Notes under the pieces: model-generated
What the model was told of the DNA's origin: nothing
Seen by the model: only the letters and a program-made list of their open reading frames with translations
Databases searched by the model: none
Shown: piece by piece, positions 50,021-58,531 of the stretch
How positions within the stretch are numbered: the stretch's first letter is position 1
How the letters are laid out: every line of letters starts with the position of its first letter
Position numbers and translations under genes: made by a program
Source: Duganella qianjiadongensis
GTDB lineage: Bacteria > Pseudomonadota > Gammaproteobacteria > Burkholderiales > Burkholderiaceae_D
Assembly (NCBI RefSeq): GCF_009857915.1
Contig: NZ_WWCM01000004.1
Coordinates: forward strand, 124,001 to 188,000
DNA length: 64,000 nt
Direction: 5' to 3'

Positions 50021-50923
50021 TCAACGCATGCGTTTCAGGTCGCTCAGGTTAAACCATAGCTCCTTGCGCGCCAGCGGCGTCTGTGGCGGCAGCAAGGGAT
50101 TGTTCAGCTCGATCAGCACGCGCTTGTCGAGCTGCGCACGCCGGATTGCCGGGCCAAAATGGCGCGCAAACAGCTGGCCGAAAGAACCATCGGCCAGCGC
50201 CAGCTCCAGCCCCTGCCGCAAATTCTCGGCCAGTTCGGCATTCTTCTTGTTGACGAAATAGTAATCGGCCGTAGGGTAGATCAGCAGGATGTTAGGGTCC
50301 ACTGCCAGATCGGGATGGTGGCGCACTTCGCTCCAGATTTCGTGCACCGAACGGGGCGCCCAGTCGAAACGCTCCGCTTTAAGCATGCCGAACAGGCTGC
50401 TATATACGGTCACCGGATAAACGACGATGCCGTTATGGCGCAGTATGGTCAGATCGGGCCAGTCATGCCCCTGCCCGGTGGTGTAACGGCGCAAATCCTC
50501 CACGCTGCGTACCGCAGCCAGCAGATTCCTGCGCTCCGCTTTCACCAGGCCCAGCCGCCAGCCGATCAGGCCGCGCGACATGGGGATGCGGATAGGCAGC
50601 AGCAGTTTTTCCCGCTCCACCGATGTCATGGTACTGACCACATCGATACGGCCTGCGCCCGATTGCAACTCCACCAGCGCACGGTTCTGCTGCATGCTGG
50701 TGGGTGAGAGTTCCACCCGATATTTATTGCCCGCCTTTTCCAGCGCCAGTTTCAGCAAGGCATGACCATATTCGCCGCGCTCGTCTTCCACGCTCTCGGC
50801 GCGCGGATAATGCACCACAATAGGCTCGGCCCGGACAGCCGCCATCCAGCACAGACCCAGCAAAAAGAGACAGAAACGCAGCGCCACAGGCAATCCGGAA
50901 CGAGATATTTTCACTTCGACCAT
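50021..50923 (-). CDS. Periplasmic solute-binding-like protein
   Basis: The frame opens at 50971; I prefer the ATG at 50923 because it starts a signal sequence (VALRFCLFLLGLCWMAAVRA, cleaved near residue 33), but the longer form is not excluded. The mature part looks like a family 3 solute-binding fold: IVVHYPRAESVEDERGEYGHALLKLALEKAG, then SPTSMQQNRALVELQSGAGRIDVVSTMTSVEREKLLLPIRIPMSRGLIGWRLGLV and a C-terminal ELAENLRQGLELALADGSFGQLFARHFGPAIRRA. Such stand-alone proteins often act as sensors or orphan binding proteins. It is monocistronic and divergent from the rod-like gene at 51028. Confidence 0.75.
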   Translation of the reverse strand: MVEVKISRSGLPVALRFCLFLLGLCWMAAVRAEPIVVHYPRAESVEDERGEYGHALLKLALEKAGNKYRVELSPTSMQQNRALVELQSGAGRIDVVSTMTSVEREKLLLPIRIPMSRGLIGWRLGLVKAERRNLLAAVRSVEDLRRYTTGQGHDWPDLTILRHNGIVVYPVTVYSSLFGMLKAERFDWAPRSVHEIWSEVRHHPDLAVDPNILLIYPTADYYFVNKKNAELAENLRQGLELALADGSFGQLFARHFGPAIRRAQLDKRVLIELNNPLLPPQTPLARKELWFNLSDLKRMR

Positions 50924-51027
50924 ACCGGCACGCCTGTGAACCGTCAAGCCTGCCTTTTTTTTCATCAGCACCGTGCACAGCAGCCCACATGGGTGTACAC
51001 TGTACGAAATTACCTTGGGGAAATACC

Positions 51028-51354
51028 ATGGCCATCGCTGTGCTCAGTTCAGGCGTCACCGGACTCAATGCTGCCGAGCGCGCACTGGGTAATAGCGCCC
51101 ATGCGATTGCCAATATCGGCACTCAGGGCTTCCAGCCTTCGCAGGCCTATTTCGCGGAAAGCCAGCCGGCCGGCAGCGGCGTGACCGTCTCGTTTCAGGC
51201 CCAGCAATTACAGCAGATCGACGGCCCCAGCCAGACCGATCTGGCCAAGGAAACCACCAATTCCCTCGTCTACGAAAAGCAGTTCGATTTCTCGGCCAAA
51301 GTCATCAAGACTGCCGACCAGATGCTGGGCTCGCTGATCGATACCAAGGCCTAA
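51028..51354 (+). CDS. Small flagellar rod-like protein, 108 aa
   Basis: The ATG at 51028 (GGGGAAATACC upstream) gives 108 residues. The N-terminus SSGVTGLNAAERALGNSAHAIANIGTQGFQPSQAYF matches the rod/hook signature (S-x-x-G-L-x-A-x-x-x-L...A-N-I-x-x-x-x-T-x-G-F) of FlgB/FlgC/FlgE/FlgG proteins. The C-terminus TNSLVYEKQFDFSAKVIKTADQMLGSLIDTKA matches the terminal helix of the same family. Everything between is only about 45 residues, shorter than FlgB or FlgC. It is not within a flagellar operon; a solute-binding gene follows after 8 bases. It may be an orphan rod-like secreted protein or a degenerate copy. Confidence 0.75.
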   Translation: MAIAVLSSGVTGLNAAERALGNSAHAIANIGTQGFQPSQAYFAESQPAGSGVTVSFQAQQLQQIDGPSQTDLAKETTNSLVYEKQFDFSAKVIKTADQMLGSLIDTKA

Positions 51355-51362
51355 GCCCGTTC

Positions 51363-52109
51363 ATGTCGCTTATCCGCCCTTTCCGGCTGCTTGCTTCGTG
51401 CTATCTGCTGGCTGCTGCGGCGCATGCCCATGAACCGGCCGTACAAGTACTGTACAGCGAACGTCCGCCCTATTTGCTGCCTTCGGCCGAAGGCGGCCCC
51501 GGCGGACTGACGGGCGCTCCGGCCACACGCGCCTTCAAACAGGCTGGCATCGCTACCCGCTGGCTCAAGCTGCCCACCAACCGCCAATTGCTCACCATAC
51601 GCGACAGCAAACTGCCGAGCTGCGCCATCGGCTGGTTTCGCACGCCGGAGCGCGAACGCTACGCCAGATTCAGCCGGCCGCTCTATCATGACAAGGACTG
51701 GACTGTACTTGCCCACAGCAGTCTTGCCGAACAGGGCGCGGGCAGCCTGCATGAACTCATGCAGCACAAGGAAGTGCGCATTCTTGTCAAGGACAACTAT
51801 TCCTACGGCAGCGAACTGGACAAACTACTGGCCCGCACCAATCCCGTGCTAGCAGTATCCACTGCGCCCACCAGCAAAATGGTGCAGTCGATTAGCATGG
51901 GCGCTGCCGACATGATGTTTATCTCGGAAGAAGAAGGCAGCTATATCATGGAGCACCATCCAGCCCAGCAGACGCGTAGCCTGCGCCTGCTGCACCTCAA
52001 GGACCTCCCGCACGGCGGCGAACGCTACCTGATGTGCAACAAGGCCATGCCGGAAGCTTACATGGATCGCCTCAACAATGCGCTGGGCTCGCCCCCTGCT
52101 GGCCACTAG
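51363..52109 (+). CDS. Periplasmic solute-binding-like protein (family 3)
   Basis: A 248-residue protein with signal peptide MSLIRPFRLLASCYLLAAAAHAHEP (cleavage near residue 22) followed by a family 3 solute-binding domain: VQVLYSERPPYLLPSAEGGPGGLTGAPATRAFKQAGIATRW, CAIGWFRTPERERYARFSRPLYHDKDWTVLA and AADMMFISEEEGSYIMEHH. It lacks the ABC partners, so it is an orphan, maybe a ligand-responsive partner of another protein. It starts 8 bases after the rod-like gene and is probably co-transcribed. Its stop abuts the stop of ybdK on the other strand with no gap (TAG/CTA). Confidence 0.8.
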   Translation: MSLIRPFRLLASCYLLAAAAHAHEPAVQVLYSERPPYLLPSAEGGPGGLTGAPATRAFKQAGIATRWLKLPTNRQLLTIRDSKLPSCAIGWFRTPERERYARFSRPLYHDKDWTVLAHSSLAEQGAGSLHELMQHKEVRILVKDNYSYGSELDKLLARTNPVLAVSTAPTSKMVQSISMGAADMMFISEEEGSYIMEHHPAQQTRSLRLLHLKDLPHGGERYLMCNKAMPEAYMDRLNNALGSPPAGH

Positions 52110-53228
52110 CTAACCGGCACGGAAGCGCGCGATGGCCGCTGCGACCATGCCCTCGGCACTGCCGCTGCGAACAAACTGCTGGCGCAGATAATGGGCATCA
52201 CTGCCTTCGTGCGTCACCGCCACCAGATGTTCCAGCCCGTCCGTGCCGCCCAGCGCCGCTGCATAGGGCAGCATCTTGCGCAGCGTGGTCAGGATATCCT
52301 CGCGCAGCGACAGGCTTTCGTAGGTTTTGGGATGCACCAGTGTGCCGTCCAGACCGAAGCGGCAGGCCTGAAAGCGGTTGTAGTTATAGACCAGATAGTC
52401 GTCCTCCTGCGGCGCCGCTTCGCGCCGCTCCAGCAGATAGGCGCACAGTGCCTGCAGATAGCTGGCCAGTGCCGCGGCCCGTGCCACCGTCAGCGGCGTA
52501 TCGCACACGCGCAGTTCGATGGTGCCGTATTCGGGCTTGGGGCGGATATCCCAGTAGAAGTCCTTCATGCTGTTGATCACGCCCGTATGTTCCATCTTGG
52601 CGAAATAGTCGCGCTCGAAGCTGGCCCAGTCCAGCAGGAACGGCGCCCGCCCGCTCATGGGGAAGGCAAACACGGAATTGAGCCGCGCCGAATTGAACAG
52701 CGTGTCGTTGGCCTGTACGAAGGGCGAGGACGACGACAGCGCGATAAAGTGCGGCACGTAGCGGCTCAGCGCATGCAGCAGATACAGCGCATCGTCGCCC
52801 GACGCGCAGCCGATGTGCACATGCTGGCCGAAGATGGTGAACTGCTTGGCCAGATAGCCATACAGCGCCGAGACCTCCTTGAAGCGGGGCTTGGCATAGA
52901 TGCGCCGCTCGGTCCACTTCTGGAACGGATGGGTGCCGCCGCCGCAGATGCCGATATTGAGCCGCTCGCCTGCCTGCACCAGCGTATCGCGCACCAGTTC
53001 CAGCTGGGCCAGCAAGGCATCGTGCTGATGCTGCACATCGCTGTTAATCTCTATCATGCTCTCGGTGATCTCGGGCGTAACATTGCCGGGAAACGGCTTG
53101 CGCCCCAGCAGATGCAGCAGATCGGGACTGGACGCCGTCAGATCGTAATCGGACAGGCTGACCAGTTGCAGCTCCAGTTCCACCCCCATGCTCAGCGGAG
53201 TGGATGATTTAAACGGTGGCAAAGGCAT
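52110..53228 (-). CDS. ybdK: Carboxylate-amine ligase, YbdK (glutamate-cysteine ligase 2 family)
   Basis: The 372-residue protein is a YbdK-type ligase, related to glutamate-cysteine ligase, that can form gamma-glutamyl-cysteine weakly in vitro. Blocks: [107 protein letters not shown], and [27 protein letters not shown], which carry the ATP and metal-binding residues. It starts at the base after the antiporter stop and is preceded by GGAGG inside the antiporter's last codons, so it is translationally coupled to it. Confidence 0.93.
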   Translation of the reverse strand: MPLPPFKSSTPLSMGVELELQLVSLSDYDLTASSPDLLHLLGRKPFPGNVTPEITESMIEINSDVQHQHDALLAQLELVRDTLVQAGERLNIGICGGGTHPFQKWTERRIYAKPRFKEVSALYGYLAKQFTIFGQHVHIGCASGDDALYLLHALSRYVPHFIALSSSSPFVQANDTLFNSARLNSVFAFPMSGRAPFLLDWASFERDYFAKMEHTGVINSMKDFYWDIRPKPEYGTIELRVCDTPLTVARAAALASYLQALCAYLLERREAAPQEDDYLVYNYNRFQACRFGLDGTLVHPKTYESLSLREDILTTLRKMLPYAAALGGTDGLEHLVAVTHEGSDAHYLRQQFVRSGSAEGMVAAAIARFRAG

Positions 53229-54416
53229 TCAGACTTCCTCCTCGTCAGGGGTTTCGCGTGCCCAGATCAGGGCACGCTGGGTCAGCACGGGGCCCAGCAC
53301 TTCCAGCAGCAGCGTCATGGCAGCCAGCGCCGCCAGCTCGTCCACCAGAACGATGCCCACATAGCGGGTCTGCTCCAGCAGCAGCGTAACGAACACCGAC
53401 ATCGGCGCCAGCGCCACACCGGTCAGCAAGCCTTTGCGCCAGCTGATCCCGCCCGCGCGGGCAAACAGCATCACCGCGCCCGTCTTGACCAGAAAGCGCG
53501 CCAGCACCAGTACGGCGCCCAGTGCCGCACCGGCCACCACGCGCTCCCATTCCAGTGCCGTGGCGGCAAACACGAACAGCAATATGGCCAGCAGTTCGCC
53601 GATGGCGCCGAAATTGCGCTCGGTACGGCTCAGCATCACGCGGCTATGGCGTGCTGCCAGGCCGAAGGTCAGCGTGGCCAGCACCGGCGACACATCGAGC
53701 GTGTGGGCCAGCAGCACCAGCAGCATTACGCCCATGGCAAAGGCCAGCGTGCCATCCTGCGCCAGTGCGCCCAGCTGGCGCAGCAGGGCCGGCACCAGCC
53801 AGCCCAGCAGGCCGCCCAGCAATGCTGCGCCACCGAGTTCGATCAGGCTGTGCGAAACCGCCTGCGCCAGACTGCCGGAAGTCTGGAACACCCAGAAGCC
53901 CACCACCACCTTGAACACGAACAGGGCCAGCACGCAGTTGATGGCCACCAGATGCAGCACGCGCTCCGTCACCTGCCCGGCGCTGTCGGACTCGTTAATC
54001 ACCCGCAGCACGCCGGCGGGCGACGTGGACATGGCCAGCGACGCCAGCAGCAGCGAGGTCAGGGGCGGCATCTGGGTCAGGTGGGAGATCAGGTACACCA
54101 CCGCGAAGGTGGCGGCCGCTTCGGCCAGCCCGCTCACGGCTATCCACGGATTGATGCGCAACCAGTGCAGATTGATGCGGTAGCCGAATTCGAACAGGAT
54201 CAGGCCGAAAGCCAGATTGGCCAGCAGCGTGACGGTGCTGGAAGCGCCGCTGCTGAAACTGTCCGGCATGACCTGCGCCATCAGAAAGCCGACCAGCCCA
54301 TACATGCTGATGCGGGGCAGGCGCGACCAGCGATGCAGTACTTCACCGGCCAGCCACGCCAGTATGATGGCGAGCGGCCAGCCCATAGCTGTCACGATGC
54401 GCGAAAAATCCGCCAT
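53229..54416 (-). CDS. Monovalent cation:proton antiporter, CPA2 (KefB-like)
   Basis: The 395-residue protein has 11-12 membrane helices with the CPA2 fold. MYGLVGFLMAQVMPDSFSSG opens the first domain, LLASLAMSTSPAGVLRVINESDSAGQVTERVLHLVAINCVLALFVFKVVVGFW contains the conserved ion-path region, and FARAGGISWRKGLLTGVALAPMSVFVTLLLEQ closes it. There is no C-terminal RCK (KTN) domain, so it differs from full KefB/KefC. It ends one base before ybdK starts, and the two are likely a functional unit: Kef systems are glutathione-gated, and YbdK makes gamma-glutamyl thiols. Confidence 0.88.
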   Translation of the reverse strand: MADFSRIVTAMGWPLAIILAWLAGEVLHRWSRLPRISMYGLVGFLMAQVMPDSFSSGASSTVTLLANLAFGLILFEFGYRINLHWLRINPWIAVSGLAEAAATFAVVYLISHLTQMPPLTSLLLASLAMSTSPAGVLRVINESDSAGQVTERVLHLVAINCVLALFVFKVVVGFWVFQTSGSLAQAVSHSLIELGGAALLGGLLGWLVPALLRQLGALAQDGTLAFAMGVMLLVLLAHTLDVSPVLATLTFGLAARHSRVMLSRTERNFGAIGELLAILLFVFAATALEWERVVAGAALGAVLVLARFLVKTGAVMLFARAGGISWRKGLLTGVALAPMSVFVTLLLEQTRYVGIVLVDELAALAAMTLLLEVLGPVLTQRALIWARETPDEEEV

Positions 54417-54460
54417 GCTCTACTCCTGCTGTTGGAAACTTGTACAATTCTGGCGGGGCG

Positions 54461-54478
54461 GCACAGTTTCTACTGTGC
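54461..54478. promoter_or_regulatory. Inverted repeat between the antiporter and fghA genes
   Basis: GCACAGT-TTCT-ACTGTGC, a perfect 7-base-pair stem with a 4-base loop, lies 45 bases upstream of the antiporter start and 45 bases upstream of the fghA start. Its central position in this divergent gap suggests an operator shared by both promoters. Confidence 0.4.
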
Positions 54479-54522
54479 GCCAGGATACATATGCAAGACA
54501 GCAGAGATAAAAAGGGTAGCCC

Positions 54523-55371
54523 ATGCTAGAACTACTGAGCGAGCACGTCTGCTTTGGCGGCGTCCAGCGTTTTTACCGCCACACCTCACAGAGCACGGGT
54601 CTGCCCATGCGTTTCGGCCTGTTTCTGCCGCCCGCCGCACATCAGGCGGGAGCGCAGGTGCCGGCGCTATTCTTTCTGGCCGGGCTCACCTGCAGCGAAG
54701 AGACCTTCATGATCAAGGCCGGTGCCCAGCGCGTCGCAGCGGAAGTGGGTATGGCCCTGATTACGCCCGATACCAGCCCGCGGGGTGCCGGCATCGACGG
54801 GGAAAGTGCGCACTGGGATTTCGGCGTGGGCGCCGGATTCTATCTCGATGCCAGCGCGCAGCCATGGGCGCGGCACTACCGCATGGAGAGCTACATCCAC
54901 GAATTGCAGCAACTGCTGGTGAAGGAATTCCCCATACATCCGCGCCGCATCGGCATCAGCGGGCATTCCATGGGCGGCCACGGCGCACTGACGCTGGCCT
55001 TGCGCCGGCCCGATATCTTCCGTTCGGTTTCCGCCTTTGCGCCTATCGCCGCGCCGTCGCGCTGCCCGTGGGGCATCAAGGCCTTCAGCGGCTATCTGGG
55101 CGAAGACCGCAAACAGTGGGCCGCGCACGACGCCAGTCTGCTGATGGAACAGGAGCAGACGCCCTTCCCCGACGGCATACTGATCGATCAGGGGCTGGGC
55201 GATAAATTCCTCGCCGAGCAGCTCTACCCTCAGGAATTCGAAGCCGCCTGCATCAATGCGCGCCAGCCGCTGCAACTGCGCCGCCATGCCGGCTATGACC
55301 ATGGCTATTACTTCATCGCCAGCTTCATCGACGATCACATCCGTTTCCACGCCCGCAATCTGGCCAGCTGA
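54523..55371 (+). CDS. fghA: S-formylglutathione hydrolase
   Basis: FghA (282 residues) hydrolyses S-formylglutathione to formate and glutathione, the second step of glutathione-dependent formaldehyde removal. The alpha/beta-hydrolase triad is visible: Ser149 in GHSMGGHGA, Asp227 in GLGDKF and His260 in AGYDHGYYFI. The N-terminus LSEHVCFGGVQRFYRHTSQSTGLPMRFGLFLPP and LAGLTCSEETFMIKAGAQRVAAE are family signatures, including the Cys that senses oxidation. AAGGG lies 6 bases before the ATG. The partner alcohol dehydrogenase is not adjacent. A terminator follows at 55426. Confidence 0.95.
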   Translation: MLELLSEHVCFGGVQRFYRHTSQSTGLPMRFGLFLPPAAHQAGAQVPALFFLAGLTCSEETFMIKAGAQRVAAEVGMALITPDTSPRGAGIDGESAHWDFGVGAGFYLDASAQPWARHYRMESYIHELQQLLVKEFPIHPRRIGISGHSMGGHGALTLALRRPDIFRSVSAFAPIAAPSRCPWGIKAFSGYLGEDRKQWAAHDASLLMEQEQTPFPDGILIDQGLGDKFLAEQLYPQEFEAACINARQPLQLRRHAGYDHGYYFIASFIDDHIRFHARNLAS

Positions 55372-55425
55372 GGCGGCGCCGGCTATGCAGGCACGCCGCT
55401 AGCCCGCTGGCGACGCCAGAAACAA

Positions 55426-55457
55426 CAGGGGCCGTGACGCTGCCGTCACGGCCCCTG
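55426..55457. terminator. Strong bidirectional terminator hairpin between fghA and cheV
   Basis: CAGGGGCCGTGACG and CGTCACGGCCCCTG form a 14-base-pair perfect stem with a 4-base loop (CTGC). The sequence after it on the plus strand is T-rich (CATTATT) and on the minus strand is TTGTTTC. It lies between convergent genes, so it can serve both. Confidence 0.8.
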
Positions 55458-55481
55458 CATTATTAAGCTGGTGCGTCGCGC

Positions 55482-56444
55482 TTACAGCTGAACTTTGCCC
55501 AGCACATTACGGATGGTGCTGGCCAGATCCTCGGCAGAGAACTTGGCCACGTAGGCATCCGCGCCCACGCCTTTGACGTGGTCTTCATTGGTCTTGCCCG
55601 ACAGCGAAGAGTGGATCACCACCGGAATCTTGGAGAAGCGCGCATCCTGCTTGATCAGGCGGGTCAGCGTAAAGCCGTCCATCTCCGGCATTTCCAGATC
55701 GGTCAGCACCATCGCGATGCGGTCCTGAATCTGGATGCCTTCCGCCTTGGTGCCTTCGTAGATCGCCTGCAGGCGATCCCACGCTTCCTTGCCCGACTTG
55801 GTCATGATGAAGTGTGCGCCCATCGCTTCCAGACCTTTTTCGATCAGGTTACGCGCTACCACCGAGTCGTCCGCTGCCAGCACCACGGCGCCCTGCTTCA
55901 TATTCAGTTTCGGACCGATGGTTTCCGGATCGACGTCATCGCCGTCCGACGGAGTCAGGTCGCGCAGGATGGTTTCCACGTCCAGCACTTGGGCCAGACG
56001 GGTGTTCTGCACATCGCCGTCGACGCGGGCGATACTGGTCACCTTGCCGCCAGCCGTGCCTTCGGCGGTCAGCACCTGGCTCCAGTCCAGACGCACGATC
56101 TCGTCTACCGACTCCACCGCAAACGCCTGGGTGGTGCGGGCAAATTCCGTTACCAGCATGATGTTCAGGCCGGTCTTGGGCTTGACGCCCACGATACCGG
56201 GCAGATCGAGCACGGTAATGATCTGGCCGCGCAGATTGACCACGCCCAGCATATGCTGGGGCGAACCGGCCACTGCAGTCACTTCCGGCATCGCGACAAT
56301 TTCGCGGATTTTGAAGACGTTAATACCAAACAACTCAGAATGTTCGCCATTGGCATCAGCGCCAAGGCGGAACAGTAGCAGTTCGAATTTATTGGAGTTG
56401 GTCAGATTACTGCGCTCATCAACTTCCTGCTGAACTGATTTCAT
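55482..56444 (-). CDS. cheV: Chemotaxis protein CheV (CheW and receiver domains)
   Basis: CheV (320 residues) couples chemoreceptors to CheA. The N-terminal CheW-like domain spans about 15-160 (NKFELLLFRLGADANGEHSELFGINVFKIREIVAMPEVTAVAG and VVNLRGQIITVLDLPGIVG). The C-terminal receiver starts at VVLAADDSVVARNLIEKGLEAMGAHFIMTKSGKEAWDRL and has the phosphoacceptor in MVLTDLEMPEMDGFTLTRLIK, with TGAAD-like VVIHSSLSGKTNEDHVKGVGADAYVAKF at the end. The start at 56444 gives the normal length. It is monocistronic, and no other chemotaxis gene is in the window. Confidence 0.96.
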   Translation of the reverse strand: MKSVQQEVDERSNLTNSNKFELLLFRLGADANGEHSELFGINVFKIREIVAMPEVTAVAGSPQHMLGVVNLRGQIITVLDLPGIVGVKPKTGLNIMLVTEFARTTQAFAVESVDEIVRLDWSQVLTAEGTAGGKVTSIARVDGDVQNTRLAQVLDVETILRDLTPSDGDDVDPETIGPKLNMKQGAVVLAADDSVVARNLIEKGLEAMGAHFIMTKSGKEAWDRLQAIYEGTKAEGIQIQDRIAMVLTDLEMPEMDGFTLTRLIKQDARFSKIPVVIHSSLSGKTNEDHVKGVGADAYVAKFSAEDLASTIRNVLGKVQL

Positions 56445-56605
56445 AGATTTCGTCTCCGAAGGTGGTCCGCTAACCAGCAGTCGCCCTGATGGGGCAACCC
56501 TGCCATTACGCCTCAGTATAACGTTTGCAAGTGGGATAAGTCACATTTTGCGCGGCAAAGTATTGATTTACAGCACGATTTACAACGCTGTTCTTGAAAA
56601 TAGGC

Positions 56606-56636
56606 AAAAAAAAAGAAGCCGCAAGGCTTCTTTTTT
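56606..56636 (-). terminator. Intrinsic terminator of tRNA-Gly
   Basis: AAGAAGCC (56613-56620) pairs with GGCTTCTT (56625-56632) around a GCAA loop, with A runs on one side and T runs on the other. On the minus strand it lies 18 bases after the tRNA 3' end. It could also stop transcripts from the plus strand. Confidence 0.88.
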
Positions 56637-56653
56637 GATGTACCGCTGAATTC

Positions 56654-56729
56654 TGGAGCGGGAGAAGAGTCTCGAACTCTCGACCTCAACCTTGGCAAGG
56701 TTGCGCTCTACCAACTGAGCTACTCCCGC
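56654..56729 (-). tRNA. tRNA-Gly (anticodon GCC)
   Basis: The reverse complement reads as a 76-base cloverleaf: acceptor GCGGGAG pairing with CTCCCGC, D-arm AGCTCAGTTGGTAGAGC, an anticodon stem CAACC/GGTTG around TTGCCAA, T-arm GAGAGTTCGAGACTC and an encoded CCA end. The anticodon GCC reads glycine codons GGC and GGT. A CATAAT -10-like sequence lies about 10 bases upstream. Confidence 0.97.
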
Positions 56730-56892
56730 AGAAGGCAAGATTATGACAGAAGCACGACAAAAATACCAGAGCCATTTTTCTGCCCGTGCAAACACTGGCC
56801 GCAACGGGCCGGCACTATGAGGCCGCGCAACTTTTTCATGCAGTAATGATGGTGTAAAGTAAGACTGGTTTTGCAATATTGAAAGTAGTGAA

Positions 56893-58527
56893 ATGGATGC
56901 TGTTGAAGTCATACTGATCATGCTGCTGGCGGTGGTGGCCAGTGCCTACCTCTCGCGCCTGCTGCCGCGCGCGGTGCCGCTGCCGCTGGTGCAGATCACC
57001 CTAGGCGCCCTGATCGCAGCCAAGTCCAGCCACGGCGTGGAACTGGAACCGGATCTGTTCTTCCTCGCCTTCCTGCCGCCACTGCTATTCCTCGACGGCT
57101 GGCGCATTCCCAAAAGCGGCCTGCTGCGCGACAAAGGCATGATTCTCGAACTGGCGCTGGGACTGGTGATCTTCACGGTAATCGGTGCCGGCTTCCTGAT
57201 CCACTGGCTGATACCGGCCATGCCGCTGGCGGTGGCGTTTGCGCTGGCAGCCATCGTCTCGCCTACCGATCCTGTCGCCGTCAGCGCCGTCGCCGCCAGC
57301 ACGCCCATCCCCAAGCGCCTGATGCACATACTGGAAGGCGAATCGCTGCTCAACGACGCCAGCGGCCTGGTTTGCTTCCGCTTTGCCGTAGTGGCGGCCC
57401 TGACAGGTGCATTCTCGCCGGCCAGCGCGGCCATGACTTTTGTCTGGCTGGTACTGGCCGGGATAAGCGCAGGTGTCGCAGTCACCCTGCTGGTGACAGG
57501 CGTACAGCGCTGGCTCACGCGCCACTTCGGCGAGCCGGTGGGCTCGCCCATACTGGTCAACCTGCTGCTGCCATTCGGCGCCTATCTGGTAGCCGAGCGT
57601 CTGCATGGTTCCGGCATACTGGCCGCCGTGGCTGCCGGCATTACCATGAGCTATGTGGAACTGAGCGGCCATGCACTGGCTCACACCCGCATCCAGCGTT
57701 CGGCAGTCTGGGATACCGTGCAGTTCGCCCTCAACGGCGTGATGTTCGTGCTGCTGGGCGAACAGCTGCCTGACGTTTTCCGTGACGCCCGCGCCACCAT
57801 CGAGGAAAGCGGCCACCTCAATCCATGGTGGCTGGCCGTGTATGCGCTGGCCATCAACGCCGGTCTGCTGCTGTTGCGCATGCTGTGGGTCTGGGCCTCG
57901 CTGCGCCTGACCGTCTTCAAACAGCGCATGCGCCACCAGCCGCGCCTGAAGATCAATCCGCGCCTGCTGCTGGCTACCACACTGGCCGGTGCGCGCGGCA
58001 CCATCACGCTGGCTGGCGTGCTGACGCTGCCGCTGGTGATGCCGGATGGCCGGCCCTTCCCTGCGCGTGCGCTGACGATTTTTCTGGCCTGTTCGGTGAT
58101 ACTGGTTTCGCTGCTGATCGCCAGCATAGGCCTGCCGCGTCTGCTGGCCGGGGTCAGTTTCCCGGCCGAGACAGAAGAGCAGCGCGAGGAAGATCTGGCA
58201 CGCCGCACTGCCGCCAAAGCCGCCATTACGGCCATCGAGCAGACCCAGATCAGCCTGATGGAAGCGGAAAGCTGCGTCGATCCGGAGGTGTATCCGCAGG
58301 CGGCTGCGCGGGTGATTGCGTTCTACGAGCACCGTCTCAAGGAGGTCGATCCAGCCAGCGAGCAGGTCTGGCGCAAAACCGACCATGCCGAACAGGAGCT
58401 GCGCTTTGCCGCGCTGGACGCGGAACGGCGCGCCATCTGGAATCTGGCCAGACATGATCACATTTCCGATGAAATTTCGCGTAAGCTGGTGCGCGAAATC
58501 GATCTTATGGAAGCGCGCTACCGCTAA
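56893..58527 (+). CDS. Na+/H+ antiporter, CPA1 (NhaP/YjcE-like)
   Basis: The 544-residue protein has about twelve membrane helices and a cytoplasmic C-terminal tail of about 130 residues. AVVASAYLSRLLPRAVPLPLVQITLGALIAAKSSHGVELEPDLFFLAFLPPLLFLDGWRIPKSGLLRDKGMIL and AIVSPTDPVAVSAVAASTPIPKRLMHILEGESLLNDASGLVCFRFAVVAALTGAF contain the sodium/proton exchange signatures, with Asp in SPTDPVAV and the GESLLNDA motif. The tail is helical and highly charged (EEQREEDLARRTAAKAAITAIEQ), probably regulatory. The start at 56893 follows ATTGAAAGTAGTGAA. The LytS-like kinase begins 5 bases after its stop. Confidence 0.93.
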   Translation: MDAVEVILIMLLAVVASAYLSRLLPRAVPLPLVQITLGALIAAKSSHGVELEPDLFFLAFLPPLLFLDGWRIPKSGLLRDKGMILELALGLVIFTVIGAGFLIHWLIPAMPLAVAFALAAIVSPTDPVAVSAVAASTPIPKRLMHILEGESLLNDASGLVCFRFAVVAALTGAFSPASAAMTFVWLVLAGISAGVAVTLLVTGVQRWLTRHFGEPVGSPILVNLLLPFGAYLVAERLHGSGILAAVAAGITMSYVELSGHALAHTRIQRSAVWDTVQFALNGVMFVLLGEQLPDVFRDARATIEESGHLNPWWLAVYALAINAGLLLLRMLWVWASLRLTVFKQRMRHQPRLKINPRLLLATTLAGARGTITLAGVLTLPLVMPDGRPFPARALTIFLACSVILVSLLIASIGLPRLLAGVSFPAETEEQREEDLARRTAAKAAITAIEQTQISLMEAESCVDPEVYPQAAARVIAFYEHRLKEVDPASEQVWRKTDHAEQELRFAALDAERRAIWNLARHDHISDEISRKLVREIDLMEARYR

Positions 58528-58531
58528 GCCT

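Noticed and set aside
53646..55205. A 519-codon plus-strand frame across the antiporter and fghA
   Set aside because: It runs through the divergent promoter gap and reads fghA in the wrong frame; it is compositionally noise.
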